A DNA stretch of 27,679 nt from Chara braunii (Eukaryota > Streptophyta > Charophyceae > Charales > Characeae). Within the stretch, counting starts at the first letter, position 1. Each line of letters begins with the position of its first letter. This document shows, in pieces, positions 1 to 10,198 of this stretch. Both the position numbers and the translations under genes were made by a program. The notes beneath the pieces are model-generated. The model made no database searches. It saw only the letters and a list, made by a program, of their open reading frames with translations, and was not told the DNA's origin. The stretch spans positions 1,585,201-1,612,879 of the forward strand of contig BFEA01000358.1 in NCBI GenBank assembly GCA_003427395.1. The letters are read 5' to 3'.

Positions 1-1015
1 ATTATCAGGCATGCTATGCCCATTTGAACTCTAGCTGTTCCGAAGCATTGAACCTGCCCGCTAAGGCGGGGCGAATACAGTGGATTATCAGGCATTTGTT
101 GTTTTTTTAGATGTTGTCAACGCATGAAATGAAACAAGCCGCTTCTCAATTTATCACACGTACTATAAAACAAGAAAGATTGAAACCCCACCCGAACGGG
201 TGGGTAATTGGTACATATCATGCATGACATTCAATTCAAAATGAAAGCTATGCACAATGATTTTTGATAAGTTTTGCTTCTAGTTTACCAAGAACCGATT
301 GGTCGGCCTACGACTCAATTTCAATTCTCCCTCCACACTCAACCTAAAAGGCTTTAGCCCTGGTGATTTCGTTGTTTTATTAAAGTTTCACCCGGACTTT
401 TATTGAATGGTCATTTAACAAAGGTGCTGAGTATTTAATTTAGGTTGGTTGGACATGAGGTTTTGGGGCTTGCATGGCTAAAGCAAAGGGTACGAATGTC
501 GAAGGTGGTTGGGGTTGACTCCGTGTAGTGTGTGGACTGTTGATTTGGTTCGTTGATGTGATGGCAGGTATGTGCTGTGAATCAGATTCTGGATTTGGTT
601 GCCTACAATCACACATATACGTATTACTGTGAGAGACCCTGGTGAGACCATGAAAAGTGATCGTCACATACTTAACCCTTATACATGTATACATGGGTAT
701 ACTTGGGATGAATGTTTGCATGGGTTGAAGAGTCCCTATATTAAAGCCCTACTCAGAAGCTGAGGCTAAGGGGCCCTAGGAGAAGCCTCTCCCTCTATTT
801 TTGTTTCTTGCTTTTTGATGATTTTTCTTAATCGGACGTTTGGTCCTGGGTTGGGATTCGAGGTCCTTGTCCAGGATATCCCAAGCCCTAGGCTCTGCAG
901 GGAAGGGGTTTTCCCTTTCGACAGTCTATTTGATTTGCCTACCAAGACACTCAGGCCAAGAGCCGGAGAAGCCGCGGCGGCCGCATGGCTATTCCTTCAG
1001 CCGTGCAATGTCGTG
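1..1015. other. Non-coding stretch, no gene recognised
   Basis: I see no convincing gene here. Short open frames exist on both strands but have low-complexity or biased translations and no recognisable domain. The only structure noted is a short direct repeat, ATTATCAGGCAT at 1-12 and 84-95, and a strong inverted repeat CCCACCCG/CGGGTGGG at 187-204 separated by AA. This may be old repeat DNA or flanking intergenic sequence. Confidence 0.5.
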
Positions 1016-2090
1016 AAGGGTTAGGCCCTCACGACACTTCGAGTCTGACACTCGAGTGTTATAAGCGGTACTCGGATCCACGAGGGACCGCTTGATTATG
1101 GGCACTACATAGTACGCCATCGTCATGACTGCATGCGTACGCCTGCATTGCGGGTTGGTATGAGGTAGGCCCTCGGCTGCGCAACTTTATATTAAAATCC
1201 TGCGCGCGATGTTACTGCCCTGGTGTGTAAAAAGTTATGGGATTACAAAGGGACCGACACATATTAGCAAATGTTTGAGATTGTTACAAGCCGCCGACGC
1301 CGCGCGAAAAAGGGAGGGTGCCCCAGGGTTAAAATTTTGTTTACTAGGCAGGGAATCTTCGACTCATTCCTTATGTTTTGCTCTTTGCAGTTTTTATAGT
1401 TGGACGTTATAGTCTGTGGCCGGCGTCAAAGTCAAACCGCTTGATGTTCGACCGCCACGACAGCTTAAAGCTATTTACTCAACCCCTCTGCACAGGGTGC
1501 AAAAAAGGTTGTGGTTTTTAACCGCGCATGGCGGTTGTCCAGCGTCGAGAGATTAACCCTCAAGGCGCGTGTCAGCCGACACTTGAGTGTCGAATGCGGC
1601 CTTCGTGATTAACAGGGACCGCGCAAGTATGGGTACCACATAGTACGCCGTCATTGCGACTGCTTGCGTACAATTGCATTGCGAGTCGATATCCGATAGC
1701 CCTGCGTCCGCGCGGTTTTATACTGAGTCTCGTGCGCGACGCCTATACGATTTCCACATTGGAAAGTTATGGGTTGGATACCGAGGGGCTAGGAGCGTTG
1801 TCGCGTTGTTATGTTGTGTCGTTTCGTATATGTGTTGTTTTGTGGGTATGCGTGTTCGTAAAGTGGAGTGCGCATGGTGTGTGGGATGCGTCCTAGTCGA
1901 CCAACGACGAACAGCGCTTTGGACCTCAGCCGCCCATGATGTCGGTTCGCGTGCGGGTCCGATAGAGGCGTATTACCGCGCGTGCCCCCTATGCTACAGC
2001 GAACGAGAAACGCCCTCGGCTGGTCCACCTCTGCGATTGCAGCTGATTAACTTTCGTACTGTGGACTGGTAGCTCGACGGGGATATGCCC
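1016..2090. repeat. Two diverged tandem copies of a ~531-bp unit
   Basis: Two neighbouring blocks share an ordered set of motifs. A GGG-CACTACATAGTACGCC block starts at 1100 and reappears as GGGTACCACATAGTACGCC at 1631, a spacing of 531 bp. Both are preceded by a CACTYGAGTGT motif and a GGGACCGC motif. Both are followed by a GCGTAC and CATTGCG segment, then by AAGTTATGGG about 130 bp downstream. The copies differ at many positions, so the duplication is old. They lie upstream of the element A LTR end and could be part of that LTR or a separate satellite-like repeat. Confidence 0.6.
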
Positions 2091-2096
2091 ACCGAA

Positions 2097-2216
2097 GGGA
2101 GGTGACAACTCCCGTAAGGTGTAGGTAAGTCGTGCCTCGCGTAGGCCCTATCCTGTCGTAGGGGCTCGCGACAGGTGTGGCTGGCCCACTCAGCCGGAGC
2201 GGCTTAAGGAAGCTCC
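2097..2216. other. Row of four short hairpins
   Basis: Four inverted repeats follow one another without overlap: GGGAG/CTCCC (2097-2113), CCTGTCG/CGACAGG (2152-2175), GGCTG/CAGCC (2179-2195) and GGAGC/GCTCC (2196-2216). The block is GC-rich and ends at an abrupt switch to AT-rich sequence. It may be a structured part of an LTR transcript or an unrecognised RNA. No tRNA, rRNA or snRNA signature is visible. Confidence 0.45.
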
Positions 2217-2220
2217 GTAT

Positions 2221-2625
2221 GTACAGATATAAAATAAAAAGAATGAATTCTATTATGAAATATTAGACAATACATAAAAACATATGTATTTTTTTGAATA
2301 AAAAAATACATGATATAATATTACTATCTCTTATCCATTGTTTATATTATTCTACTATTATTTATATTCTATATTAGATATCTTTGAATTAAATATATTC
2401 ATTTTTTTTATTATTATATTATTATCAACTTACAAAGAAGAATAGAAAAATCTAACAAGAAGAGAAAAATGAAATAAGATGAATTTCATCATATCATATG
2501 AATCATAAATTGAATTAAATAATCTAAATATAAAGCAAAGTATAAAAAGACAAGAACTTATAAATAAATATATAGTAAAATAATAAATCGATTTATGAAA
2601 ATATATTTCAATTGATATGTTGATT
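2221..2625. other. Very AT-rich block
   Basis: About 400 bp made almost entirely of A and T runs, with sharp borders to GC-richer sequence on both sides. Reading frames here are short and low-complexity. It could be a spacer inside the element A LTR or an insertion of organelle-like DNA. No organellar gene is recognisable. Confidence 0.5.
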
Positions 2626-2716
2626 GCGACGAAGGATTTTAAAACCAACTCCTGCGTGACGCTGCCGGGAGGGTTCCGCTCTGTCCCTGTGCGGTGCCGG
2701 ATCGATGCGCTCGACA
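2626..2716 (+). repeat. 3' end of the 5' LTR of element A
   Basis: The right boundary is placed at the CA dinucleotide 2715-2716, two bases before a primer-binding site, as expected for an LTR ending in CA. The left boundary cannot be set, because no second copy of this LTR lies in the window. The LTR probably extends through the AT-rich block and perhaps the tandem repeats upstream. Confidence 0.5.
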
Positions 2717-2718
2717 GG

Positions 2719-2736
2719 TGGCGCCGTTACCGAGGA
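2719..2736 (+). promoter_or_regulatory. Primer-binding site, tRNA-Asp type (element A)
   Basis: TGGCGCCGTTACCGAGGA matches the tRNA-Asp-type primer site known from plant Athila-like Ty3/gypsy elements at 16 of 18 positions (comparison from memory). It would anneal to the 3' CCA end of the tRNA to start minus-strand DNA synthesis. It lies just after a CA LTR end and about 300 bp before the gag start, the correct order for an LTR retrotransposon. Confidence 0.7.
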
Positions 2737-3035
2737 TAACGGAAAACCTACCGTTGTCCCTGGTAGAACGACATCTGGGTATGAGAAGTGAATGAGAAAA
2801 GACATAAAGGAAGGACGAGGAAGTGAGAGAAGATAATGAGCGATTAAGTATAGGTAAGGAAATTTTACCTACCTGAGTAAGGGAAGGAATGAAGGGTAAA
2901 TGTGTAGTATTGGGAAAAGGTACGTAGTAAGAGTTAGGTAGGACGGATGGAAAAGACTGGTCAAGGTATAATGTTGAATAAGGGGATGTGCTTATTTTCT
3001 TTTGTCAGGGAACTTGAAAAGAAGAGGCTGTCAAG
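2737..3035 (+). other. Untranslated leader of element A
   Basis: This purine-rich segment lies between the primer-binding site and the gag ATG. It has no reading frame of its own worth calling. Packaging and dimerisation signals would be expected here, but none can be named from sequence alone. Confidence 0.5.
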
Positions 3036-4487
3036 ATGCCTGAGACTGGCGGCGCATCAGTTGCTCCCAAGAAGGGCCTGCTTCTCGATGACCTCATCGC
3101 GGCCATCGACCGACATGAAAGGAACCCGAGCAACATCCCAAAGGTCGATACTTTCCATTTCTCTGGGGAGAGAGTCTCAGAATGGCTAGAGCGGGTGGAA
3201 CAAGCTTTGGTCAGGCGGTCGGATGTTGTAAAGTTTCAACGCATCCTTCAGTATGTCCTCCACAGCTACCATCAGGAGGTGAAGAAAATCATAGATGCGG
3301 CTCAAGGTAGCTGGGAGAGGTTTAAGGAGGGGATGCAGAGGAAGTACCGCTTGGGAGACGGGCTATTGACTACCGCAGACCTTGAGGCGATGAACAAANA
3401 GGATTTTACGACAATAGGGGNCTTTGTTCAANAATTTAAGAAGAGAGNGCNGAAGGTCNATGGGATTTCGGAGGAAGCACAATGCGCCATCTTCCTGGGG
3501 CTACTCACGGCATCGGAGGCCGTCGAGTTGACGAGGCATGGAGGAGGTAGCACTAAGCTCACCTGGGCCACCATTGACAGAGGGGTGGAAGTTGGGTGTT
3601 TAGACCAGGTGGAGCAACGTCAGGTACGCCTGCAAAGGCAGAAGAGAAAGGAAAGAAATGCGACTGCTTCTGGGACCCCGGGGGTAACAAGGATTGTTAC
3701 AGACGTGTTGGCACAACTAGGGTATGCGACGGAGCCGGTGGTGCAAAGGAGGGTGGTGACGGCTGTCAAAGTAAAAGGAAAGGAGCCGGTGATAGACGAG
3801 GCTGTTCAGGAGAAGCTCTGGGAAGAGGAAGAGCCAGTGCCGCAGCACCTGACGAAGGTCCAACGCAAAGTGCGTAATTTGGCGCAGGGCGGACAGGGAT
3901 CAGGAAAAGCGCAGGCGCCTCAGGCCCAGGCAGCAACCCCTTTAAATGTGGCGGCTCCATCATCTAGTACGAGCCCCTCGCAAGGTGGGGCGCCCTCCTA
4001 CGGACAGTGGCCCTGGCCGGTGATCAATGCAATTGTGCCATGGGGAAGCCCGCCGCCAGCAGCCGGACAGCAAACGAGTATGCCACCGCCCATCTACCCC
4101 CCAGCCCAGGCCCAGCCTGTGACCCCGCCGCCATCACCTGCTCCTAGTTCACAGGGCAGTGTGGCAGGAGGTGGGAACCAGGGGCAAGGCAATCAAGGCA
4201 ACGGAGGGAGGGGTAGAGGAAGGGGGTGAGGCAGGAATAGCGGCGGAAGAGGGAGGCAATGGAATGGTCAAGGCCAGGGGAATCAAGGCCAGGGGTACCA
4301 AGGCCAAGGGAGTCAAGGCCAGGGGTACCAAGGCCAGGGGTACCAAGGCCAGGGGGATCAGGGAAGTCAGGGGTACGGAAGACCCCGTTTTGACTGGAGG
4401 ACGGCCATCTGTCAACATTGTGACCAGCAAGGCCACACTATAAAGTTTTGTAATATAAGACGGGAAGACGAGAGAGAAGCGGACTGA
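3036..4487 (+). pseudogene. gag: gag polyprotein of element A (nucleocapsid included)
   Basis: Gag packages retrotransposon RNA into virus-like particles. The frame opens at ATG 3036. Its N-terminal half has a capsid-like helical region with FHFSGERVSEWLERVEQAL near residues 45-60. A Pro/Gln/Ala-rich segment follows, then G-Q-rich repeats. An in-frame TGA at 4227-4229 breaks the frame. The same frame continues beyond it through GQGYQGQG repeats to a zinc knuckle, CQHCDQQGHTIKFC (C-x2-C-x4-H-x4-C, 4410-4451), and stops at 4485-4487. Six ambiguous bases (3399, 3421, 3432, 3448, 3451, 3459) make several residues unreadable. The TGA is compatible with decay of CGA. Downstream homology resumes in another frame, so a second lesion lies between about 4456 and 4486. 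Confidence 0.8.
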
Positions 4488-4500
4488 TTTCCTCCACTAT

Positions 4501-5202
4501 ATGGATGGGAATATCTACGATCAGTTTAGGGAGGCCATTCACAGAAGGCTTGAAGGAGTGAGGGCTGAAGCCCAACGAAGAGCGGCAGCTGGGCCGCCAC
4601 CCCTTGCCATGTTCAGGCTATGGCAGGAAAAGGAGGAACCACCGATTGGGATAGAGGAAGTGGGTCAAAGGCTACGAGGAGGAAGTAAGACGGAAGAACC
4701 CATAATCATCGAGTCAGATGACGAGGATGAGGAGGAAAGAATGGAGTCTCCGTCCGTCTTATTTGGGAAGATGGAGGACCTGCTGGATAAGATAGGGAGG
4801 TACCAACAGAAGTTGGTGGGCCTCTGTGAGGAAGTGAAGGGAAGGAGGTCTAACATCCTCAAAGTGTTCCTCTATGACTCTGGCCCGGAATCAGCGCCTG
4901 GGCGACCCGGAGTAAATGTGGTGGGATCGTGCCCACAATCGGGAATGAGGGGGAGGCCCCTCACTCCGCAGGCCCGGCTGGCACAGGCAGCGAGAACGAG
5001 GAATCAAGCCAAGGCCAGTGCCAGCCAAGAGCCTCCGAGGAGGGAACCCGAACCAGGGAGAAGGAAAGAGGCTGTGGAAGTAGAGGACGATGATGATGAA
5101 GGGGAAGAGGACGAGAGGCTGCGCAGAGAAGAGGATCAGAGAACGGAGCAACGGGCGAGAAAAAAAGGGAACCAGGGGAGAGGCCGAGCCAGTCATACGT
5201 GA
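4501..5202 (+). pseudogene. Gag-protease linker region of element A
   Basis: A 233-residue open frame follows the nucleocapsid region in a different frame. Frame-compatible coding reaches back to about 4459. It contains an acidic Ser/Asp/Glu stretch (around residues 65-80), a predicted helical segment with LFGKMEDLLDKIGRYQQKL, and a long charged, low-complexity tail. I recognise no enzyme domain. It most likely bridges gag and protease in one polyprotein. Protease homology continues in yet another frame, with the shift near a run of seven A at about 5157-5165. The ATG at 4501 is therefore probably not a true start. Confidence 0.6.
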
Positions 5203-5782
5203 CGGACCACCCAAAAAGAAGAAATACGTGGTTCGGTTGGAAGAGGGATTTCACGTAGAGAGAGTAATTGACAGGCTGCTGGAAGGGCATAATGATCGCA
5301 TGACCCTGAAGGAAATCCTAGCGTCAGCCCCGCGATTCCGCGATGGACTGAAGGGGAGATTGTCGCGGCGCCTGGTACCCAATGTCCATCTGGATACGAT
5401 CCTGCCCAAGGAGGCTGAGTGGGCAGAGTCGGGGACGAAAATGGATTTGAAGTGTGTAGCCTGCGGTACGGTGGATTTGGTGGTGAAGGGTTCCAAGTGT
5501 GCGGCAATGGTGGATACCGGGGCCGAAATGAACATCATTCGGGAGGCGGACGCAATCAGATTTGGGCTGGATATAGAACGTTCTGACTGCGGTATTCTGC
5601 ATGGAGCCAGCTGTAAGGCCGTGTTTTGCGGGACAACCTCGAGTGTGCTCATCGAGGTTGGAAAGGTGAAGGCCATGACATGCTTCTTCATAATGCCGGG
5701 CGTGGACCATGGAATCCTCCTGAGGACTCCTGAGGAGGTCATTCCTAAGCAGGACAGAGACCGTGATGTTCAACAAACATGA
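5162..5782 (+). pseudogene. Retropepsin-like aspartic protease, element A
   Basis: This domain would cleave the Gag-Pol polyprotein. A Lys-rich segment (PPKKKKYVVRLEEGF) leads into the protease fold. The catalytic motif is AAMVDTGAEMNII, with the canonical DTG triad intact, followed by a hydrophobic beta-rich region and a glycine-containing GVDHGILL flap-like end. A perfect 10-bp tandem duplication of CTCCTGAGGA (5717-5736) shifts the frame at the end of the domain, so the ORF ends prematurely at 5782. The polyprotein sense continues in the frame of the next feature. No separate start codon is expected, because this is part of a fused reading frame. Confidence 0.75.
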
Positions 5783-6309
5783 CGGGACTCTAATCCTTCT
5801 CTTATGCGATCCTGCCTGCGGGAATTACGAAATAATTACCTGCAGGAACACCGGGCCAAGGAGTATAAGGAACCGGCCCAATCCAGGATCATTCACAATC
5901 GAGGAGTCAGAAGGGGAGCGCAGGAGGCTCTGGGCAGAGCCTGAAGCAGGAGAGAGGGTGGAAGCATTTTCCCTCAGCTTGTCGGATGTTGGGAAGGCCA
6001 TAGACCTGGTGGCCGCGCATGAGATGGCAGATCCGGATGCCATCCAGGCCTTGAGGGAGCAAGTTCTGGAATGTCCCGAGGTAGGAAGGTTGGAGTTGGT
6101 ATATCGGCTCCCAGGCAGCGGAGGGCACCCCGCATCAGCGCAAACACAATCCGTGACTCGACCTTTTTTAGGGGACGGCTCAAGCAGAGTTCCCAAAGGC
6201 GGTACAAGACTGTAGACAAGAAGTGCCGCCCGGTTCCCGTCCTCGTTACAGAAGACGAGGAAGCATATTACGAGAGGGAACGAGGGTTGATACGATGAAT
6301 GGGGGAAAG
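5737..6309 (+). pseudogene. Post-protease part of pol, element A, cut off at 6309
   Basis: The frame containing MFNKHDGTLILLLCDPACG continues the polyprotein downstream of protease, followed by a charged helical linker (EAFSLSLSDVGKAIDLV). The frame is lost near 6110-6130. A third frame with two internal stops then stays open from about 6178 right up to 6309, where the LTR of element B begins. No reverse transcriptase motif is reached, so element A lost everything downstream of this point or was interrupted by element B. Predicted proteins of this type are familiar to me from Chara, from memory only. Confidence 0.6.
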
Positions 6310-8439
6310 TGTTCATAGCCTTTCAGCAAGCTCACACTGCAGGTAGTTCACACACAGGTGAGTATCCCGAACTTAACAGAACAGCCAATGTTACTCACGA
6401 AGGAAATCAAAGTTCGCAATACTACAGGGCGCACACCGCAACGCTCAAAGCTATTTTCGATAGGAGTTCTCTCGGTGCCTTCCTCTTCCCCTTCCCGAAC
6501 GTCAACTGTTCCGCTGAGCCGGCTCCCATTAAGGAGGCTAAGAGTTCGCGGATGGCCGAGACTTGTCTGCTCTCAAATCTTCTTTTTACTCTCTTCAACT
6601 ATCTCAGTCGTACGCAGCTCTGCCCTTGCTCTGCCCGCACATTTTACTCACTCTCACCCGCAATTGTACTTACTTTCTCTCATCTACCCCGTTCCGCTTT
6701 CGCTCGCCCGTTCCTCCCTTTTTCCTTGCCTTGGTCTCTCGCCCGCTCCACTGAGTCTCCCGCTCTCTCTCTCCCTCTAGTGATGCAGCAGAATGTGTCT
6801 ATCAATCAGTCCCGATGCACCTGCCCAAATCTATCGCCCGATGCGCTAATTCTGTTATTCCATGAACAACATCATTAAATTTTGCCTCTCTCCTCCTCCC
6901 CGAGACCGCTCGCTCTACTCGGATTTTTCCATCCCAGCCCCACACGCCTCCAACCTCGTCATCTCTCATCGGGGATTAGGGGCAGTGGTGCGTGGAAATC
7001 ACTTACCCGCGCAGATGACCGAGTGAACCTCCGCATGACCATGATCCTTGACGGGTTCCAACTATCGGAATAGCTGGTCTCTTTACTCTGGGGGAGAAAG
7101 ATCTGATGACGTCACTTTGAATACGGCTGCCCCTACGTAACGAACTGGTTCGGCGTGAAGGTACTGTGGCTCTCCATCTCAGGTCGTCTCTTCACAGCCT
7201 GGCCCCGTTCCGCAGCAGAAGCCAGGAGCAAATCGGAGAGCGTGGCGACCTCGCCAAGAGGGAGCGACTGCCGCCACATTCGACTGCTCAATTGCCTGTG
7301 CTCTCAGCGAGTTCTTCCTTTTCGACCTTGTCGACTTCCATTGACTCTCTCCAGGCAGGCTATACACGACGATCTCATCCCCTGAGGCTCCCTGTGCGAC
7401 CTCCTTGCTCTCGATGAGCATTGTTCTCTCTCACTTCCTCCGCACGCACACGATAGGCCGCGCGACTGCTGAACGAACTCAACAGTGAGCAGCAGCTGGG
7501 GACGCCTGACTCACTTCGAACCCCGAACCCGCGAGTAACAGAACCTCGAAGCGGGTTGGGCGCGCACGGCTCACCTGTATCAAACTGGAATCGTTGGCCG
7601 GGCACAGTGCGCAGTCTTGCCCCGCGGCTCACTTGCGCTAGTAACTGCCTCGCGCCATCTCTCGCTTGCTTGCCCGCGCTCGAGACTGCAGTCCGTTGGG
7701 TACGCCTGGCATGCCTCCCTCATTCCTGTCTCTCCCTTCTCGCGCGGAACAACCACCCCAACACTCACGCGTCTGCCTGGTCCTTACAGCCGCGGGTACA
7801 CCTTGGTCGTATCCCCCCTCTCCCGTCCTAATGCCTCTCCCTATATGCAGCCGCTGCAGTCGCCTTGTGCGTCAACGGACGTGAGAGTCTCCAAGAACAC
7901 AGGCAAAGAACCCGAAAGCATCCGAGGCCTAGAGCACCACGAAAATGCAGGGGTACCGGACCCCCAGAGTACCATGAGCCAGCTTGTAATCCCAATGTGA
8001 CTAGTGGTTTGAACAGGAGGTTTCGCGACCCTTTTCGGTCAGAGGTACTAGATTGGCACCGCCATGTCAGCCCCAACTCGGTCTAGTTCGACCTTGCGAG
8101 CTGTACCAGAAGCTGTTGTACCAGTACCGGGCAATACCGAGTTATTAGCGACGCCGAATATCGTTCCGGACCTGAAAGTAAGCAGTCAACAGCGGCTTCA
8201 CGCCTATGCTTGATCGTTACCAAACCTNAATACAAGGCAGTGGTAAGCGCCGTACCGATGCCGACCGCAGAGTGCAACGACCCGATAATAAATACCAAAC
8301 CTGCCTCTGTACAATGCCATACGTGCACATGGAGATTACCATAGGGAAAAGTCATTCCGGAATAACACCGANCCAACTCCGAAGCTGATTGCAAAAGTCG
8401 AGGAGATCCTGCAAATGATGCGTGACGTGTGGCTTATCN

Positions 8440-9090
8440 TTACCGTGNNTGGCATAAATTGCCGTANTGGTTCCAGGCCCGAAAAATTAATAGGAGTGAG
8501 GGCTCCGAACTTGAAACAATTGGCGTACCGGTGCTGAAGCCGAAATAGGCCGCTGAAATGGCCCAAGCCTGACAATAAATCGCACTGATGCCGCCGAATC
8601 TAAAGTTGACTGCCGTAATGTCTCCGATCTTGAAAATCAATTACAACCATTGCCCCCAAACCTAAAATAAACCGACGCCGAGCCCATACCGAACCATCCC
8701 CGAAGCCTGAAGCATGCGGACGTCGAGGTAACGTTGTACCTGAAAAAAATAACCACCGTAGCGATACCAAACTGAAATATATTGTCGCCAAACGCCGTCG
8801 CAGCACCAGACCCGAAATAAACGCGTCGTAGGGGTACCGAAGCGGAATTAAAGCGCCATGGTCGAGCCGAACCTGAAAATAACTTTGTGTGATGACTTCG
8901 AACCTGAAGATAAGCCGTGGTGGCGTCACCGAACCTGAGGTAAACCGCCATAAACGGCCCGAACCTGAAATTAAATCAGCGCGATGGTTCCGAACCTGAT
9001 GTAAATTGTCGTAGCAGCTTCGAACCTCGAAATGCATCAGCGTAGGCGTAGCAGACCTAAAACTGCAATGCTGAAAATAAGTCACTGTAG
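8440..9090. repeat. Degenerate ~31-bp minisatellite inside the left LTR
   Basis: A motif of the form CGAACCTGAAATAAAYCGNCG recurs every 30-32 bp. The clearest run is at about 8870-9030, where six consecutive copies start with GAACCT. Outer copies are more diverged. Long minus-strand open frames across this block, with repeating Phe-Arg-Phe-Gly-type patterns, result from the repeat and are not genes. Confidence 0.65.
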
Positions 9091-9605
9091 TGGTCCCACG
9101 CCTGAGACATACTGATGTCGGCCCCATACTGAACCAGAAGCCCGTCGGATACCGTAGGATGCAGGCACTCCGCATCAAACCGAACCTCTCCGAACCGTGT
9201 ATCCCTACCAGGCCAAACACCATACATACCGTGGGTCCGAAGTAACACCATCCCACGCCATCCATGCGACCACCCTCGGACTGGCACAGTAAAATTAATA
9301 ATTAGGTAAGTCAGGAAGGTGACACGGAAAACCTCGATCATCAGGGGATTGTAAAAATGGTTGGTATCCGGAGAATTTGATCAAATTTGGGTTCCGCGCT
9401 GACGGTGGGTAATCCAAGCAAAACCAGTCCAGACATCGAACAACCACCAGTTTTCGTTCATCCCATTATTTTTGATCCTTTTTCCCTTTTCTTAATTCTA
9501 TTGTTCGAATTAGCGAAATAATCGTAAGTTCACAAAATTTAATATCCGAGGGGTTTTTAAGTGAATAATCGAAATTTTTTGTTTCTCTTTTCCTTTATTA
9601 TCTTT

Positions 9606-9608
<3 letters not shown>

Positions 9609-9637
<29 letters not shown>
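9609..9637. repeat. Poly-T tract in the left LTR
   Basis: An uninterrupted run of about 29 T, matched by a run of about 33 T at the same place in the right LTR copy (near 26755-26787). In element sense this is poly-A. The length difference fits homopolymer slippage. Confidence 0.8.
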
Positions 9638-10198
9638 CAATTACTGAAAACGTCAAATAAGAAAGTGCTTTCCCCAAAATTTAAATGCCGTGAAAAAAAA
9701 ATAATTATGGCACTAAAATAGACAAAAATTCGAAGCCTCATTTTGACCCTGGTCGTATGCCGCCAAAACATTGCGGCGAGGTCAGTTCCCGCGATGCCTC
9801 TCCGCGGCAGGCCATCCCAAGTCTAGCCTCGGTACGGCCGGAAATAACGGTCCCTAGATGTGTCGTGTGCGGCCACCCATCTCGCTATCTTTGAGAGCTA
9901 CTTGTAAGGTCCAGTGTGCCCAAAGTCAAGGCTGCCCTGAGCTCCCCTAATTTTTGTGGCCTGGTCCACCTGGAGCACCGTCAAAATACGGATTTGTCTT
10001 TGAGCCTAAGTCCCAAAGCCGCAAATTTCAGGCCGCGCACTGCTTGTGGCCGCCTGACATTTAGCCCGGACCACTTCTCGACGCCCCCGTCGAGCCCTAA
10101 CCACTTGTGTCAGACAAAGCGGACGAGCTTCAGGGTGATGACCCGTAAAGGACGCCCACGTCGGCGTTCAATTGTCTTATGTTTCAGTTTGTTATGAG

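Larger units (their letters stand above)
6310..10059 (-). repeat. 3' LTR of giant element B (left direct repeat)
   Basis: This block is repeated in the same orientation at 23550-27213. It begins TGTTCATAGCC and ends GCCTGACA, giving the TG...CA ends typical of LTRs. In element sense (- strand) it starts TGTCAGG. By eye the first 230 aligned bases show nine differences, so the copies are about 96 percent identical there. The left copy carries 89 bp that the right copy lacks (8828-8916 region), inside a minisatellite. All ambiguous bases of the LTR pair (8228, 8372, 8439, 8448-8449, 8467) are in this copy. The sequence before the right copy keeps the same texture, so this copy may be truncated at 6310 rather than complete. 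Confidence 0.65.

Noticed and set aside
1654-2072. Overlapping ORFs of 80-132 residues in the left region
   Set aside because: They lie on the 531-bp repeat in competing frames and on both strands, with no domain and no matching frame in the other repeat copy.
4149-4436. Minus-strand ORF with Leu/Ala/Pro repeats
   Set aside because: It is the shadow of the Gly/Gln-rich repeat in element A gag.
6301-6309. GGGGGAAAG before the LTR as a polypurine tract of element A
   Set aside because: It would require the LTR to belong to element A. The second LTR copy has no such tract before it, the enclosed gag-pol is on the opposite strand, and coding of A is still open here, so it is probably coincidence.
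6309-6878. 189-residue plus-strand ORF in the left LTR, preserved as a 208-residue ORF at 23492-24118 in the right LTR
   Set aside because: Between the copies most base differences change the amino acid (about sixteen replacements by eye, few silent changes). There is no sign of protein-level constraint, so it looks like chance openness in C/T-rich DNA.
8600-9265. Long minus-strand ORFs over the LTR minisatellite (also 25579-26419)
   Set aside because: The open frame follows from a 31-bp repeat without stop codons in one phase; the translation is a degenerate repeat with no domain.
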